23,815 nucleotides of DNA from CAIZQW01 sp964459675 (GTDB lineage: Bacteria; Verrucomicrobiota; Kiritimatiellia; RFP12; UBA1067): NCBI GenBank assembly GCA_964459675.1, contig CAYWNP010000032.1, positions 1 through 23,815 of the forward strand. Direction: 5' to 3'. Made by a program: the position numbers and the translations under genes. Under the pieces are notes generated by a model that was not told the origin of the DNA, made no database searches, and saw nothing but the letters and a program-made list of their open reading frames with translations. Below, in pieces: positions 8,137 to 16,062 of this stretch (its first letter is position 1; every line of letters begins with the position of its first letter).

Positions 8137-8504
8137 GCTTCCCCCTTCTTGCGTTCCACCGTCACCGCGGCTGCTCTCAACCCGGAGATGGCCCCTGCCT
8201 TCTCAACGCGAACCTTAACCGCGTCCACTCGCGCGTGAAGCAGGCAAACGTGAGCGGCACATGCCGCTGCAGACTCGATCATCCTGAATTGCTTGGCTCT
8301 CAGGGCCTCGCGAATCTTTTCAGACAACTCGACATAGTCAACTGTATCCTGCAACGCATCGCTGGCCAGCACAGGCGAGAGGTCCAACGAGAGGGTGACA
8401 GTCAGCACGAGCACCTGCTCGCACAGACGTTCTTCTGGTAGGTCGCCAATGATGCACCTGACCTCCAGTCCACACAGCTCTAATTGCCCTTTACCTGCCA
8501 TCAT
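8133..8504 (-). CDS. folB: Dihydroneopterin aldolase FolB
   Basis: The 123-residue product matches the length of dihydroneopterin aldolase, which cleaves 7,8-dihydroneopterin to 6-hydroxymethyl-dihydropterin plus glycolaldehyde in folate synthesis. Visible family motifs are LEVRCIIGDLPEER (13-26), DTVDYVEL with Tyr57, RMIESAA with Glu77 (pterin-binding acid) and VEKAGAI with Lys102, where most members have EKPxA. The Pro to Ala change is mild. Two adjacent ATGs (8504 and 8501) follow AAAGAGG, and the gene starts 12 bp after the upstream stop. Its stop overlaps the start of the MurU-AmgK-like gene by 4 bp. No other folate genes are in the window, so its operon place seems to reflect general housekeeping. 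Confidence 0.9.
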   Translation of the reverse strand: MMAGKGQLELCGLEVRCIIGDLPEERLCEQVLVLTVTLSLDLSPVLASDALQDTVDYVELSEKIREALRAKQFRMIESAAACAAHVCLLHARVDAVKVRVEKAGAISGLRAAAVTVERKKGEA

Positions 8505-8516
8505 CGAAAAACCTCT

Positions 8517-9335
8517 TTAGAAGTGCCTCTTTGCAAAGGGTGACTGCCGTTGCTGTTTCATCTTCGGCTGCTCCAAATGGAGCGCATACCACTCCTCGCC
8601 AAGACCAGTGTTCGAAAATTGGTTTGCGCGATTGTTCGCCAGATGTTCACGATTGCGTTTGACCACATCATTCTCCATCTTCTCACAGGCCTCAATCAAA
8701 ATCTTGTTTGCTTTATCAAGGTCATTGCGCTGCAGATAAATCCAAGCCATCAAGGAGTACGAAACGACTCCCTGCCCATAGCGAAGCTTCGACACCTGTT
8801 TTCTAAAGAACTTTTCGATCTCAGCAATGTCGGCCTCCAGCATATAGAGACGAGCAATCTTGACATTGATCATCGTGGGCTCCATGTAGATGGCTCGCGG
8901 CATCAGTTCGTCAACCTTCTTAAAGTTCTTCACCGACCAATAGAGCTGAAGACGCAACGTGGCGATCTGCTTCTCCATCAGCGGCACCCAACGGTTGAAG
9001 CGCTCCAAACTCTTGGAAGCTTCCAAGGTCTGTTCGACAATCCGCTTCTGATCCCGTTCCATCTCGAGTTGTGCATCCTTCATGCTCCCAGGCGGACGCG
9101 TCTGCCACATCTTAACCTTCTGTTGCATCCGCTTCTGTCCTTCGACCATGATATGCTGAACCGCTTCCATCGCCACCTTCACCCTGCGTTGAAGGAGATA
9201 TCCGATAAGCCCTTGGCCAGCCGCAAAGGCTAAGACGCCCAGGAGAATTGCCCACCCCCAATGCAAGGCGTTCGTGCCGATGAGAAGCCCCATCACCAGA
9301 ATGCCAAAAAACCCATTCGCGAGTAACACAAACAT
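8517..9335 (-). CDS. Membrane-anchored coiled-coil/TPR-like protein of unknown function
   Basis: This is a 272-residue product I cannot assign to a named family. Two adjacent hydrophobic segments at about 4-21 and 28-48 form a membrane hairpin. A long charged helical region follows (about 50-140), likely a coiled coil. Then comes a helical-repeat section in which AIYMEPTMINVKIARLYMLE and YSLMAWIYLQRNDLDKANKI have the spacing of TPR helices. The C-terminus is Gln/Lys-rich. This layout suggests a scaffold on the cytoplasmic face of the inner membrane. It is the first gene of the minus-strand operon ending with thiD, with AAGGGG upstream of the ATG. It sits back to back with the dehydrogenase gene, so the operon promoter should lie between 9336 and 9436, but I see no clear minus-strand boxes. 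Confidence 0.75.
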   Translation of the reverse strand: MFVLLANGFFGILVMGLLIGTNALHWGWAILLGVLAFAAGQGLIGYLLQRRVKVAMEAVQHIMVEGQKRMQQKVKMWQTRPPGSMKDAQLEMERDQKRIVEQTLEASKSLERFNRWVPLMEKQIATLRLQLYWSVKNFKKVDELMPRAIYMEPTMINVKIARLYMLEADIAEIEKFFRKQVSKLRYGQGVVSYSLMAWIYLQRNDLDKANKILIEACEKMENDVVKRNREHLANNRANQFSNTGLGEEWYALHLEQPKMKQQRQSPFAKRHF

Positions 9336-9362
9336 ATTTCAAATCCCCTTCTATTTCCTCAC

Positions 9363-9391
9363 TTGCTATCCTAATCCGAAAAAGGTATTAT
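9363..9391 (+). promoter_or_regulatory. Candidate sigma70-like promoter for the dehydrogenase gene
   Basis: TTGCTA (9363-9368) is followed by a 17-base spacer and TATTAT (9386-9391). The predicted transcription start would be about 35-40 bp before the ATG at 9437. The spacing is optimal and the site lies in the only divergent gap of this region. This is a pattern match only. Confidence 0.5.
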
Positions 9392-9436
9392 TTTCCTAAA
9401 TTGTGCGAACAAAGACAAGCATGGAAAGTGACTAAT

Positions 9437-10732
9437 ATGAAATCAATTCAATCTTTGGCTTTACGGCTTTACGGTGAAAACGACCTTCGACTCGAACGCT
9501 TTGACCTCCCTGAGATTTCAGATGACGAAATTTTGGCCGATATTGTAACCAACAGCATCTGTATGTCTGACTACAAAGCGACCATTCAGGGGGCTAACCA
9601 CAAGCGCGTTCCCAAGGATATCGCAGAAAAACCGATCATTCTGGGCCATGAATTTTGCGGCAAGCTCTTGAAGGTCGGCAAAAACTGGCAACACAAGTTC
9701 AAAGTTGGCCAAAAGTACGGTGTCCAGCCCCAATTGAACATCCCTGGCCGCGAACATGACGCCCCGGGCTACTCATTCCGCTGGATTGGTGGCAATGCCA
9801 CACGAATCGTCATCCCCAAAGAGGTTATGGAGCTCAATTGCCTCTTGACGTACGACGGTGACGCCTACTACAAGTCCTCCATTGCAGAGCCCGTCTCCTG
9901 TATTGTTGGCGCTTATCGCTGCAGTTATCATTTTAAGGCCGGCGAATATGTCCACCAGATGGGCATCAAGAACGGTGGAACCATGGTCATTCTTGCAGGC
10001 GCAGGACCCATGGGGCTCAGCGCCATTGACCTGGCCATCCATGGTCCGGAGCACCGTCCCGGACGTTTGGTCATCACCGATATTGATCAAGCCCGCCTGG
10101 ATCGCGCTGCCCAAATCTTCCCTGTTGAACATGCGAAGGCGTGTGGCGTCGAGCTGATTTATCTCAACACAGGAGGCGTCCCAGACCCTGTCAGACTGAT
10201 TAAGTCGGTTAACGATGGCAAAGGGTACAATGATGTGATGGTCTTCGCCCCTGTACCGGCATTGATCGAGCAGGGTTCGGCACTGCTCGATTTTCTCGGG
10301 TGTTTGAATTTCTTCGCCGGTCCGGCGCACTCAGATTTCAAGGCCTCCATCAACTTCTACGATGTCCACTACATGGGACATCACATCGTGGGCTCCTCGG
10401 GTGGCAACACCCAGGATCTGCAGGACTCGATGAACTATGCCGCGCAAGGGTTGATCGTGCCCTCCGTGATGATTACGCACGTCGGGGGCATTGATTCCGT
10501 GTCAGAGACCACCAAGACATTGACCAAGATTCCTGGCGGCAAACGTCTGGTGTATACGCATATCTCTATGCCCATGACCGCGATCACCGACTTTGCAAAG
10601 CTCGGAGAGAAAGACCCCTATTTCAAGGCACTGGCGGAAATCTGCGCACGGAATAATGGGCTCTGGTGTACAGAAGCTGAAACGTATGTGCTCGCCAATG
10701 CCCCACGTCTCGAGGAAGACTCAAAAATCTAA
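9437..10732 (+). CDS. Zinc-dependent MDR dehydrogenase, L-sorbose-1-phosphate reductase (SorE)-like
   Basis: The 431-residue product closely resembles SorE, which reduces L-sorbose 1-phosphate to glucitol 6-phosphate with NAD(P)H. It opens with SIQSLALRLYGENDLRLE, then CMSDYKA and GHEFCG carry the usual catalytic zinc ligands. ILAGAGPMGLSAIDLAIHG is the Rossmann dinucleotide loop, followed by VITDIDQARLDRA with the acidic NAD-contacting region. Other SorE-like segments are CLNFFAGP and HHIVGSSGGNTQDL. The ATG at 9437 is chosen because the SorE-like sequence starts there and GGAAAG lies upstream; an earlier in-frame codon at 9401 adds unrelated residues. No phosphotransferase system or sugar kinase is nearby, so the real substrate may be another polyol or its phosphate. 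A DUF6941-like gene starts 2 bp after the stop, implying co-transcription. Confidence 0.85.
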   Translation: MKSIQSLALRLYGENDLRLERFDLPEISDDEILADIVTNSICMSDYKATIQGANHKRVPKDIAEKPIILGHEFCGKLLKVGKNWQHKFKVGQKYGVQPQLNIPGREHDAPGYSFRWIGGNATRIVIPKEVMELNCLLTYDGDAYYKSSIAEPVSCIVGAYRCSYHFKAGEYVHQMGIKNGGTMVILAGAGPMGLSAIDLAIHGPEHRPGRLVITDIDQARLDRAAQIFPVEHAKACGVELIYLNTGGVPDPVRLIKSVNDGKGYNDVMVFAPVPALIEQGSALLDFLGCLNFFAGPAHSDFKASINFYDVHYMGHHIVGSSGGNTQDLQDSMNYAAQGLIVPSVMITHVGGIDSVSETTKTLTKIPGGKRLVYTHISMPMTAITDFAKLGEKDPYFKALAEICARNNGLWCTEAETYVLANAPRLEEDSKI

Positions 10733-10734
10733 CT

Positions 10735-11166
10735 ATGCTTCCCGACCTACAATCAAGCCTACTCTGTGATGATGTTCGCCAGGAGCGAAACGGGAAATTT
10801 ATGCTCATCGGGATCTTCGATGGGCTGGCACATCCAGCCAATCAGCCGATCTGTCCGCGTATTTGCCTTATGAATCGCTGGTGTATGGGGGAGGGTGAAT
10901 TCACCCAACGTTCGCGCATCATGGCACCTGACGGCATCTCTGTTATTGCAGAAGGTCAGTCCGTACCGATTAAGCTCTCGAATGACCAGCAAGTGGCGAC
11001 CGCCGTTGAGGTCTTCATCAATCTAGCATTTCATCAGGAGGGAGTTCACTGGGTCGAAATTCATCTGAACCATGAGCTCCGGATGCGCTATCCTCTTCAT
11101 GTGAGGATGTTGCCGCCCCAGCCGTTGTTCCATGGCCAGCCCCCTTCCGCACCACCGACGGCATAA
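10735..11166 (+). CDS. Small DUF6941-like protein
   Basis: The 143-residue soluble protein starts LPDLQSSLLCDDVRQERNGK and continues with FMLIGIFDGL. This opening is typical of a small uncharacterised family I recall as DUF6941. It is followed by a beta-rich body ending VHWVEIHLNHELRMRYPLHV and a Pro-rich tail. There is no signal peptide, membrane segment or obvious catalytic motif, and the family has no known function. It starts 2 bp after the dehydrogenase stop, so the two are probably one transcript. Its last 149 bases are antisense to the 3' end of dnaG. The regular strand-like pattern in the overlapped part argues that this frame is the constrained one. Confidence 0.75.
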   Translation: MLPDLQSSLLCDDVRQERNGKFMLIGIFDGLAHPANQPICPRICLMNRWCMGEGEFTQRSRIMAPDGISVIAEGQSVPIKLSNDQQVATAVEVFINLAFHQEGVHWVEIHLNHELRMRYPLHVRMLPPQPLFHGQPPSAPPTA

Positions 11167-13138
11167 AAGGGTTTTTGGTCGTGTCGAGGGACATGTGTTC
11201 ACGTGCCCGATCCCACGGTTCTGTCCGAAGGCGCACAATACGACAGGAGAGGAGTAACCGAGTGGTGTCACTCTCTTTTGCCTGAGCATCAAGATTGTCA
11301 CGTGCCCGCTGGCACTGATCAATCCACACCTTGCGCAAGAGATCCTTGGCTGCATCTAAGGAAGTTGCCTCCCGGGCGCTCAACATCTTCTGCTTATTCG
11401 CGATAATCCCGCTTAAAAGCTCTCGCCATTGCGGATCCATCATCATCCCTAATTCTGCCACCTTGTCTTTTCCAGAATGAAACTGCTCAAGGATCGCACT
11501 CACAACCGTACGGGTAAAGAGGTGGCGCAAAATGTCGAGCGGTAAATACTGACTCATTAAGAGCAAGGACTCGCGGTCGTGCTCATGCTCGACCAGAAAT
11601 TCGCAGAGCTCATACTCTGTCTTTGACGGCGGTTCCGGAGGAGGTGGCGCTTCCCACTCGCCTACATCAACCACATAGTCGTTCGCAGGATGAAAATCAC
11701 CCTCGACCTCTGGCGGCCGCTCACCCTCGGCAACTCCGCCCTCTTGCTGAGCTGTCTCTTTATGCTTTTCGTGCGCATCCTCGGCTCTGAAACGCGCAGC
11801 ATATTCGGCCTTCTGTTTCGCCTGTTCACGGAAACGATCCAGATCCTCTTCAAACGCGCTCATCGGAACATGCAGAAGCTTTGCAGCCTCTTCAGCCAAA
11901 TGGGAACGCTGGACAGCACTGGCGCACTCTGCCAGCATCGCAATCACACCATGGGAGATTCGATTCACCGCATCAATACTGTTCGGATTGGACTCCTCGC
12001 CGCGCAACGCGTCAACCTGAAACGCTGTGATGGAGACGGATTGATCTAAAATTTCTCGAAACGCAGTTGCCCCCTGATTTCGCAAAAAGGAATCAGGATC
12101 CTCCCCTTTTGGCAACGCTGCGACGCGGACCGGAAGCTCAGAGGCAATAAAGAGCGCCCCTGTGCGGATCGCAGCCTTCTTGCCTGCAGCGTCACCATCA
12201 AAGACCAACACCACGCTATCAGCGTGCTTCTTTAAAAGGGCCACATGTTCAGCCGTAAAGGCCGTGCCTTGTGAGGCAACCGCAGTCTCAAAGCCACAGG
12301 CATGACAGCGGATCACATCAATCTGGCCTTCGCAGATAATCGCCTCGCGCCGCGGATGCTTGACAATCTTCGTGGCGGCCTTGTCAAGGGCGTACAGAAT
12401 ATGGCTCTTCTTGAAGATATCCGTCTCAGGACTGTTCACATACTTGGCGGGATGGGATTTGGGGTCCAGAATACGGCCGCTGAAGGCGACCACGCGTCCC
12501 TGACGGTCGCAGATCGGAAACATCAGGCGTCCGCCAAAACGGTGAAAATAGTCATTCGGCTGCCGATCCGTATCTTTGGGAGGCACAAGGACGCCTGCCT
12601 CGACAAGTTGCTGCGGGGTAAAATCATGCTTCTTGGCCCATTGCAACAGGGCATCCCGTGGCACAGCAGGCGCATAACCGATACAAAAACTCTTGACGAC
12701 CTCCTCTGGCAGGGAGCGCGAGGCGAGATATTTCCGCGCTTCTTCCGCCTGCTTGGACTCCACCAGGCAGCGCTGATAAAAGGCGGCCAACTCAGCATGG
12801 ATCGCATAGAGGACACTGCGTGACTGCGCATGGGGGTCCACTTCCTGCTTCAGCACCACGCCCGCCTTGTCCGCAAGCATTCGGACCGCATCCATAAACT
12901 GCAAGCCTTCCATCTTCATGAGGAAGGTAAAGATGTCGCCTGCCTCGCCGCACCCGAAACATTTATAGAACTGCTTGTTGGGGTTGACGTTAAACGAAGG
13001 CGTCTTCTCCTTGTGGAAGGGACAGCAGCCCTTATACGTTCCGCCGGCACGCTTTAATGGCACACGGGAACCAATCAGGTCGACTATGTCCACCCGCGCC
13101 CGAATCTCATCTAAAACCGTATCGTTATATCTTGCCAT
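11018..13138 (-). CDS. dnaG: DNA primase DnaG
   Basis: The 706-residue primase makes RNA primers at the replication fork. The N-terminal zinc-binding domain has CPFH (Cys39, His42) and CFGC (Cys60, Cys63), with the usual KEKTPSFNVNP between them. The RNA polymerase core contains RFGGRLMFPICD. The TOPRIM acids are visible in ICEGQIDVI (Glu270) and VFDGDAAG (Asp314, Asp316). After about residue 430 comes a charged, Pro/Glu-rich linker, then a helical region (about 515-640) in the place of the helicase-binding domain. The last ~50 residues are low in complexity (Gly, Ser, Thr, Glu) and lie opposite the DUF6941-like gene. The protein is longer than E. coli DnaG (581) because of linker and tail. 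It starts 12 bp after the stop of the pseudouridine synthase gene. Confidence 0.95.
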   Translation of the reverse strand: MARYNDTVLDEIRARVDIVDLIGSRVPLKRAGGTYKGCCPFHKEKTPSFNVNPNKQFYKCFGCGEAGDIFTFLMKMEGLQFMDAVRMLADKAGVVLKQEVDPHAQSRSVLYAIHAELAAFYQRCLVESKQAEEARKYLASRSLPEEVVKSFCIGYAPAVPRDALLQWAKKHDFTPQQLVEAGVLVPPKDTDRQPNDYFHRFGGRLMFPICDRQGRVVAFSGRILDPKSHPAKYVNSPETDIFKKSHILYALDKAATKIVKHPRREAIICEGQIDVIRCHACGFETAVASQGTAFTAEHVALLKKHADSVVLVFDGDAAGKKAAIRTGALFIASELPVRVAALPKGEDPDSFLRNQGATAFREILDQSVSITAFQVDALRGEESNPNSIDAVNRISHGVIAMLAECASAVQRSHLAEEAAKLLHVPMSAFEEDLDRFREQAKQKAEYAARFRAEDAHEKHKETAQQEGGVAEGERPPEVEGDFHPANDYVVDVGEWEAPPPPEPPSKTEYELCEFLVEHEHDRESLLLMSQYLPLDILRHLFTRTVVSAILEQFHSGKDKVAELGMMMDPQWRELLSGIIANKQKMLSAREATSLDAAKDLLRKVWIDQCQRARDNLDAQAKESDTTRLLLSCRIVRLRTEPWDRAREHMSLDTTKNPFMPSVVRKGAGHGTTAGAATSSHEEDSASGAHGSDEFRPSELPPDEMLD

Positions 13139-13150
13139 AAAGGGGTCTCA

Positions 13151-14131
13151 TTAAAGCATAATCCGTGGCTGATTGCAATCGCCCCCTCGGGAGAATAATA
13201 GAGCCCCCATCTCTTCTGACACAGGTGCTTCAAAGCTAAGACGCTCGCCTGTAAGCGGATGCGTAAATTGGAGCGACTCCGCGTGCAAGGCTTGCCGGGT
13301 CAAACGGAGTCTTTTTTTGTCTTCATCGCTCAAGGTATCCTCAATGAACTTGACAAAAAAGGTGTCATCCACCCCATACAGTTTATCGCCGACCACGGGG
13401 AAGCCAAGGGAACAGAGTGTCGCACGGATCTGATGCAGACAGCCGGTCTTGGGATACGCGCGGACCATGCTGACGCCCTGGAACTGTTCAACACAGACAA
13501 AACGTGTTTCGCAGGGTTCGGACGCACCTTCCTTCGGTTCCTCTTGCACAAAACACCGTTTTTTACGGACGACCGATTTTTCGTCATGCGTCAACCAGCC
13601 CGAAGCCTCCAGCTGCGAGGGGAAAGCTCCTTCCACAATGACCAGATAGCCCTTTTCAACCGTGTGTGTCGCAAACTGATGCGAAAGATGACGCGTCGCT
13701 TCAAGCGTCTTGCCCACCACCACCAGGCCCGATGTCTCCCGATCCAGCCGATGGATCAAGCGAGGCTGCACAAGGTGCTCCCGCTCCTGTAGCAAGGACC
13801 AGAGCGTGTTCTTAAAGTAGCGGCCTGCAGGATGACAGGGCAAGTTGCCGGGCTTATCCACCACCAAGAGTGCCTCATCACTGTACAGCACGCGGTAGTG
13901 CGTGTCCACGGAGGGTTCGGGACGCTGACCAAACGCATACCGAAGAACATCTCCATCGCAAAGCAATTGATCCGGGTTTTCGACCTGGACATCATTCACG
14001 AAAAGGGCACCCTCGACAATTAAACGGTGCCAAGCCTCCCGCGTGTGATACGTGAAGCGCTGCGTCAGCAACTCCAGCAGCGTCTTGCCTGCCGCCTCCC
14101 CGTCAATCGTTATGGTGACCTTGCGTTGCAT
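13151..14131 (-). CDS. RluA/RluD-family pseudouridine synthase
   Basis: The 326-residue product isomerises uridine to pseudouridine in RNA. An N-terminal S4-like RNA-binding segment (about 15-65, with REAWHRLIVEGALFVND) precedes the catalytic domain. The active-site motif RLIHRLDRETSGLVVVGKT includes catalytic Asp130. Other family marks are LLVVDKPGNLPCHPAG, VEKGYLVIVEG, TGCLHQIRATLCSLGFPVVGDKLYG and LHAESLQFTHPLTGE. The family is certain, but the target (23S rRNA, 16S rRNA or tRNA) cannot be told from sequence alone, so no symbol is given. The start at 14131 has no obvious Shine-Dalgarno and follows the transposase stop by only 5 bp, so it may depend on re-initiation. It is followed by dnaG after 12 bp. 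Confidence 0.9.
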   Translation of the reverse strand: MQRKVTITIDGEAAGKTLLELLTQRFTYHTREAWHRLIVEGALFVNDVQVENPDQLLCDGDVLRYAFGQRPEPSVDTHYRVLYSDEALLVVDKPGNLPCHPAGRYFKNTLWSLLQEREHLVQPRLIHRLDRETSGLVVVGKTLEATRHLSHQFATHTVEKGYLVIVEGAFPSQLEASGWLTHDEKSVVRKKRCFVQEEPKEGASEPCETRFVCVEQFQGVSMVRAYPKTGCLHQIRATLCSLGFPVVGDKLYGVDDTFFVKFIEDTLSDEDKKRLRLTRQALHAESLQFTHPLTGERLSFEAPVSEEMGALLFSRGGDCNQPRIML

Positions 14132-14136
14132 GAGTT

Positions 14137-15132
14137 TTATGGCACCAATGACGGTGCCCGTTGTACCCTGCGCTCGTTCTCTCCGTTACCACGCAGGACG
14201 TCATCGCCATGCCGACACATATAGGCGACCATGTCGTTCATCTCGAGACATCGTTCACGTGAAAGCTTGGGTTGCGTAGTCGTGTACGGGTAAGGTGAAA
14301 GAATCAACACCCTGCCTTGTGCACAGAGGTCAAAATACCGCGTACCGGGCTTATACAGGGCAGGAAAACCCGCGTGTTTTAAAACGATCACACACCCCTT
14401 CGGCGAGCGCACGATATCCTCTACAATAGCCTGTTCACCTGGCGAAATAAAAGGCGACACACAGACCGCCCCATTCTGAGATGCCTCCCCTATCTCCGCC
14501 CTTAAATCAGCCAAAGCATCATCTGTAATACTTCTCGAAACCTGTATGGCTCTCAGAGATGGGGCTTCTAATAGAAAGGGGTTTCCAAACCCTACCCAAG
14601 AGAGTGGTGGTTTGACCTTCGGCAAATACGTGTCATTCAGATGCTCCAGCCGGATAAACAGATCGGGATGAGCTTTTTTGATGCAATAACGCCGAGGGTT
14701 ATCCCGAATATAGCGCTTACACGCCTGCAACGTGTTTGGGTTAAGAGAAATCACCTGATGATAACCTGGCTCCCAGACCTGAAGACTAGGATTTTCATTC
14801 AATTTACGGAGCTCCGATGTCACCCCGCTTTTAAAACCACGGATAGAAGCCCCTAACGCTTGCTCTAAGGGCTCCTTCACAAACAAAATGCCATGCAGAT
14901 GGTCTGGCATCACGACCAGCATCGAGGTCTCAATGCGCGGCTCTCGCTCCGAGATCTGGCGCCAATGACTGCAAACAACTAGCCCTTCTGGAGATAACTC
15001 AGTCTGGTTGTCAAAGCAACGGCCAAACAATGGACGGCGTGGCGCTGTCGAAAGGGTGACCATATAGAACCCTGTTCGCTTATAATCGTGCCAGTATAGA
15101 CGCTTCCCTTGCATTGCCAACCAATATGCCAT
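14137..15132 (-). CDS. REP-associated tyrosine transposase (Y1/HUH) with extra C-terminal domain
   Basis: Residues 1-180 form a Y1 transposase of the TnpA-REP group, single-strand nucleases related to IS200/IS605. The HUH motif is VVMPDHLHGILF (His78, His80), and the catalytic tyrosine is Tyr141 in CKRYIRDNPRRY, after the family-like WEPGYHQVISL. A second domain of about 150 residues follows (190-331), with VCVSPFISPGEQAIVEDIV, CVIVLKHAGFPALYKPG and FDLCAQGRVLILSPYPY. It looks like a compact Rossmann-like fold similar to part of DprA/LOG proteins, though this likeness is from memory. No IS ends or REP palindromes are visible beside it, so it is probably a domesticated resident gene. GC-rich AGGGG repeats precede the ATG at 15132. 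The gene reads directly into the pseudouridine synthase gene. Confidence 0.85.
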   Translation of the reverse strand: MAYWLAMQGKRLYWHDYKRTGFYMVTLSTAPRRPLFGRCFDNQTELSPEGLVVCSHWRQISEREPRIETSMLVVMPDHLHGILFVKEPLEQALGASIRGFKSGVTSELRKLNENPSLQVWEPGYHQVISLNPNTLQACKRYIRDNPRRYCIKKAHPDLFIRLEHLNDTYLPKVKPPLSWVGFGNPFLLEAPSLRAIQVSRSITDDALADLRAEIGEASQNGAVCVSPFISPGEQAIVEDIVRSPKGCVIVLKHAGFPALYKPGTRYFDLCAQGRVLILSPYPYTTTQPKLSRERCLEMNDMVAYMCRHGDDVLRGNGENERRVQRAPSLVP

Positions 15133-15255
15133 ACTCCCCCTGCCCCTGCAAGATTCCTTTGCATTCTCTGTTATTCGTTACCACACATGGCGGCTTTCAT
15201 GGGGGTTTCCAACTCCTAATTGCAAAGCGCCCCAAAGTATGATAAGCTAATGATA

Positions 15256-16062
15256 ATGAAACATTGGAACGTCGAGAGAATTCGGACGAACAAAAAAGGG
15301 GAGAGGCTGGCCTGTGTCACCGCATCTGATTATACGGGTGCACGACTGGCAGACCGTGCGGAAATACCCCTCATATTGGTCGGGGACTCCTTGGGGATGA
15401 CGGTACTCGGCTTTGAGTCCACCTTGCCCGTTACGTTGGCGATGATGCTCCATCATACCGCAGCTGTGGTTCGAGGTGTAAAAGATGCCCTTGTCGTTGC
15501 AGATATGCCATTTTTGACTTATCAAGCCTCGATTCCCGAGGCGATCACGAATGCAGGTCGCTTTTTGCAGGAAGCTGGGGCGGATGCAGTTAAGATCGAG
15601 GGGGGTGCTCTAAGAGTCGGTCTCGTAGAAGCCTTAACCCAGAACGGCATACCCGTTATGGGGCATATTGGCTTGACCCCGCAATCCATCAATCAGATGG
15701 GCGGCTACAAGGTGCAAGGCCGTTCCCAGGCAGCTGCCGAGCAACTGCTTCAAGACGCTTGCATGCTGGAGCAGGCCGGGGCTTTCTCCATTGTCCTTGA
15801 GTGTATTCCGCCAGACGTAGCTGAAAAAATTACGGCTGCGCTCTCCATCCCAACGATCGGAATTGGGGCAGGTCCTTCATGCGACGGACAAATCCTCGTC
15901 ATGAACGATCTTCTCGGACTCTCCCTCCAGCCGCCAGCGAAATTCGTTAAACCGTACGCCACGCTCGCAAAAACATTGCAGGAGGCTTTTACCACATACC
16001 GTCAAGAGGTCCAGAACGGAACCTTCCCTGCTAAAGAGCACTCTTATGCGCCCCTCACGTGA
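15256..16062 (+). CDS. panB: 3-methyl-2-oxobutanoate hydroxymethyltransferase PanB
   Basis: The 268-residue enzyme transfers a hydroxymethyl group from 5,10-methylene-THF to ketoisovalerate, giving ketopantoate, the first committed step to pantothenate, CoA and 4'-phosphopantetheine. VGDSLGMTV (Asp44) and VADMPF (Asp83) bind the metal. KIEGG (Lys113), GHIGLTPQS, GGYKVQGR and VLECIPP with catalytic Glu182 are all present, followed by IPTIGIGAG and DGQILVMND. The length is normal. In-frame ATGs lie at 15250 and 15256; I chose the second because homologues start about there, and neither has a strong Shine-Dalgarno. Its last 17 bases overlap the ketosynthase gene, so it is the first gene of an operon whose last product is a phosphopantetheinyl transferase. 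No panC or panD is seen. Confidence 0.95.
   Translation: MKHWNVERIRTNKKGERLACVTASDYTGARLADRAEIPLILVGDSLGMTVLGFESTLPVTLAMMLHHTAAVVRGVKDALVVADMPFLTYQASIPEAITNAGRFLQEAGADAVKIEGGALRVGLVEALTQNGIPVMGHIGLTPQSINQMGGYKVQGRSQAAAEQLLQDACMLEQAGAFSIVLECIPPDVAEKITAALSIPTIGIGAGPSCDGQILVMNDLLGLSLQPPAKFVKPYATLAKTLQEAFTTYRQEVQNGTFPAKEHSYAPLT

Noticed and set aside
8550..9233. Plus-strand open frame of 227 codons inside the coiled-coil/TPR-like gene
   Set aside because: It is a shadow of the minus-strand gene, which has a sensible start, ribosome binding site, membrane segments and operon spacing; the plus-strand frame shows no motif.
12302..12823. Plus-strand open frame of 173 codons inside dnaG
   Set aside because: It is antisense to the conserved primase core, which explains the absence of stops.
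14141..14158. Inverted repeat GGCACC-AATGAC-GGTGCC at the 3' end of the transposase gene
   Set aside because: It is only six bases per arm, lies within coding sequence and has no T-run; it is too short to call a REP element or terminator.
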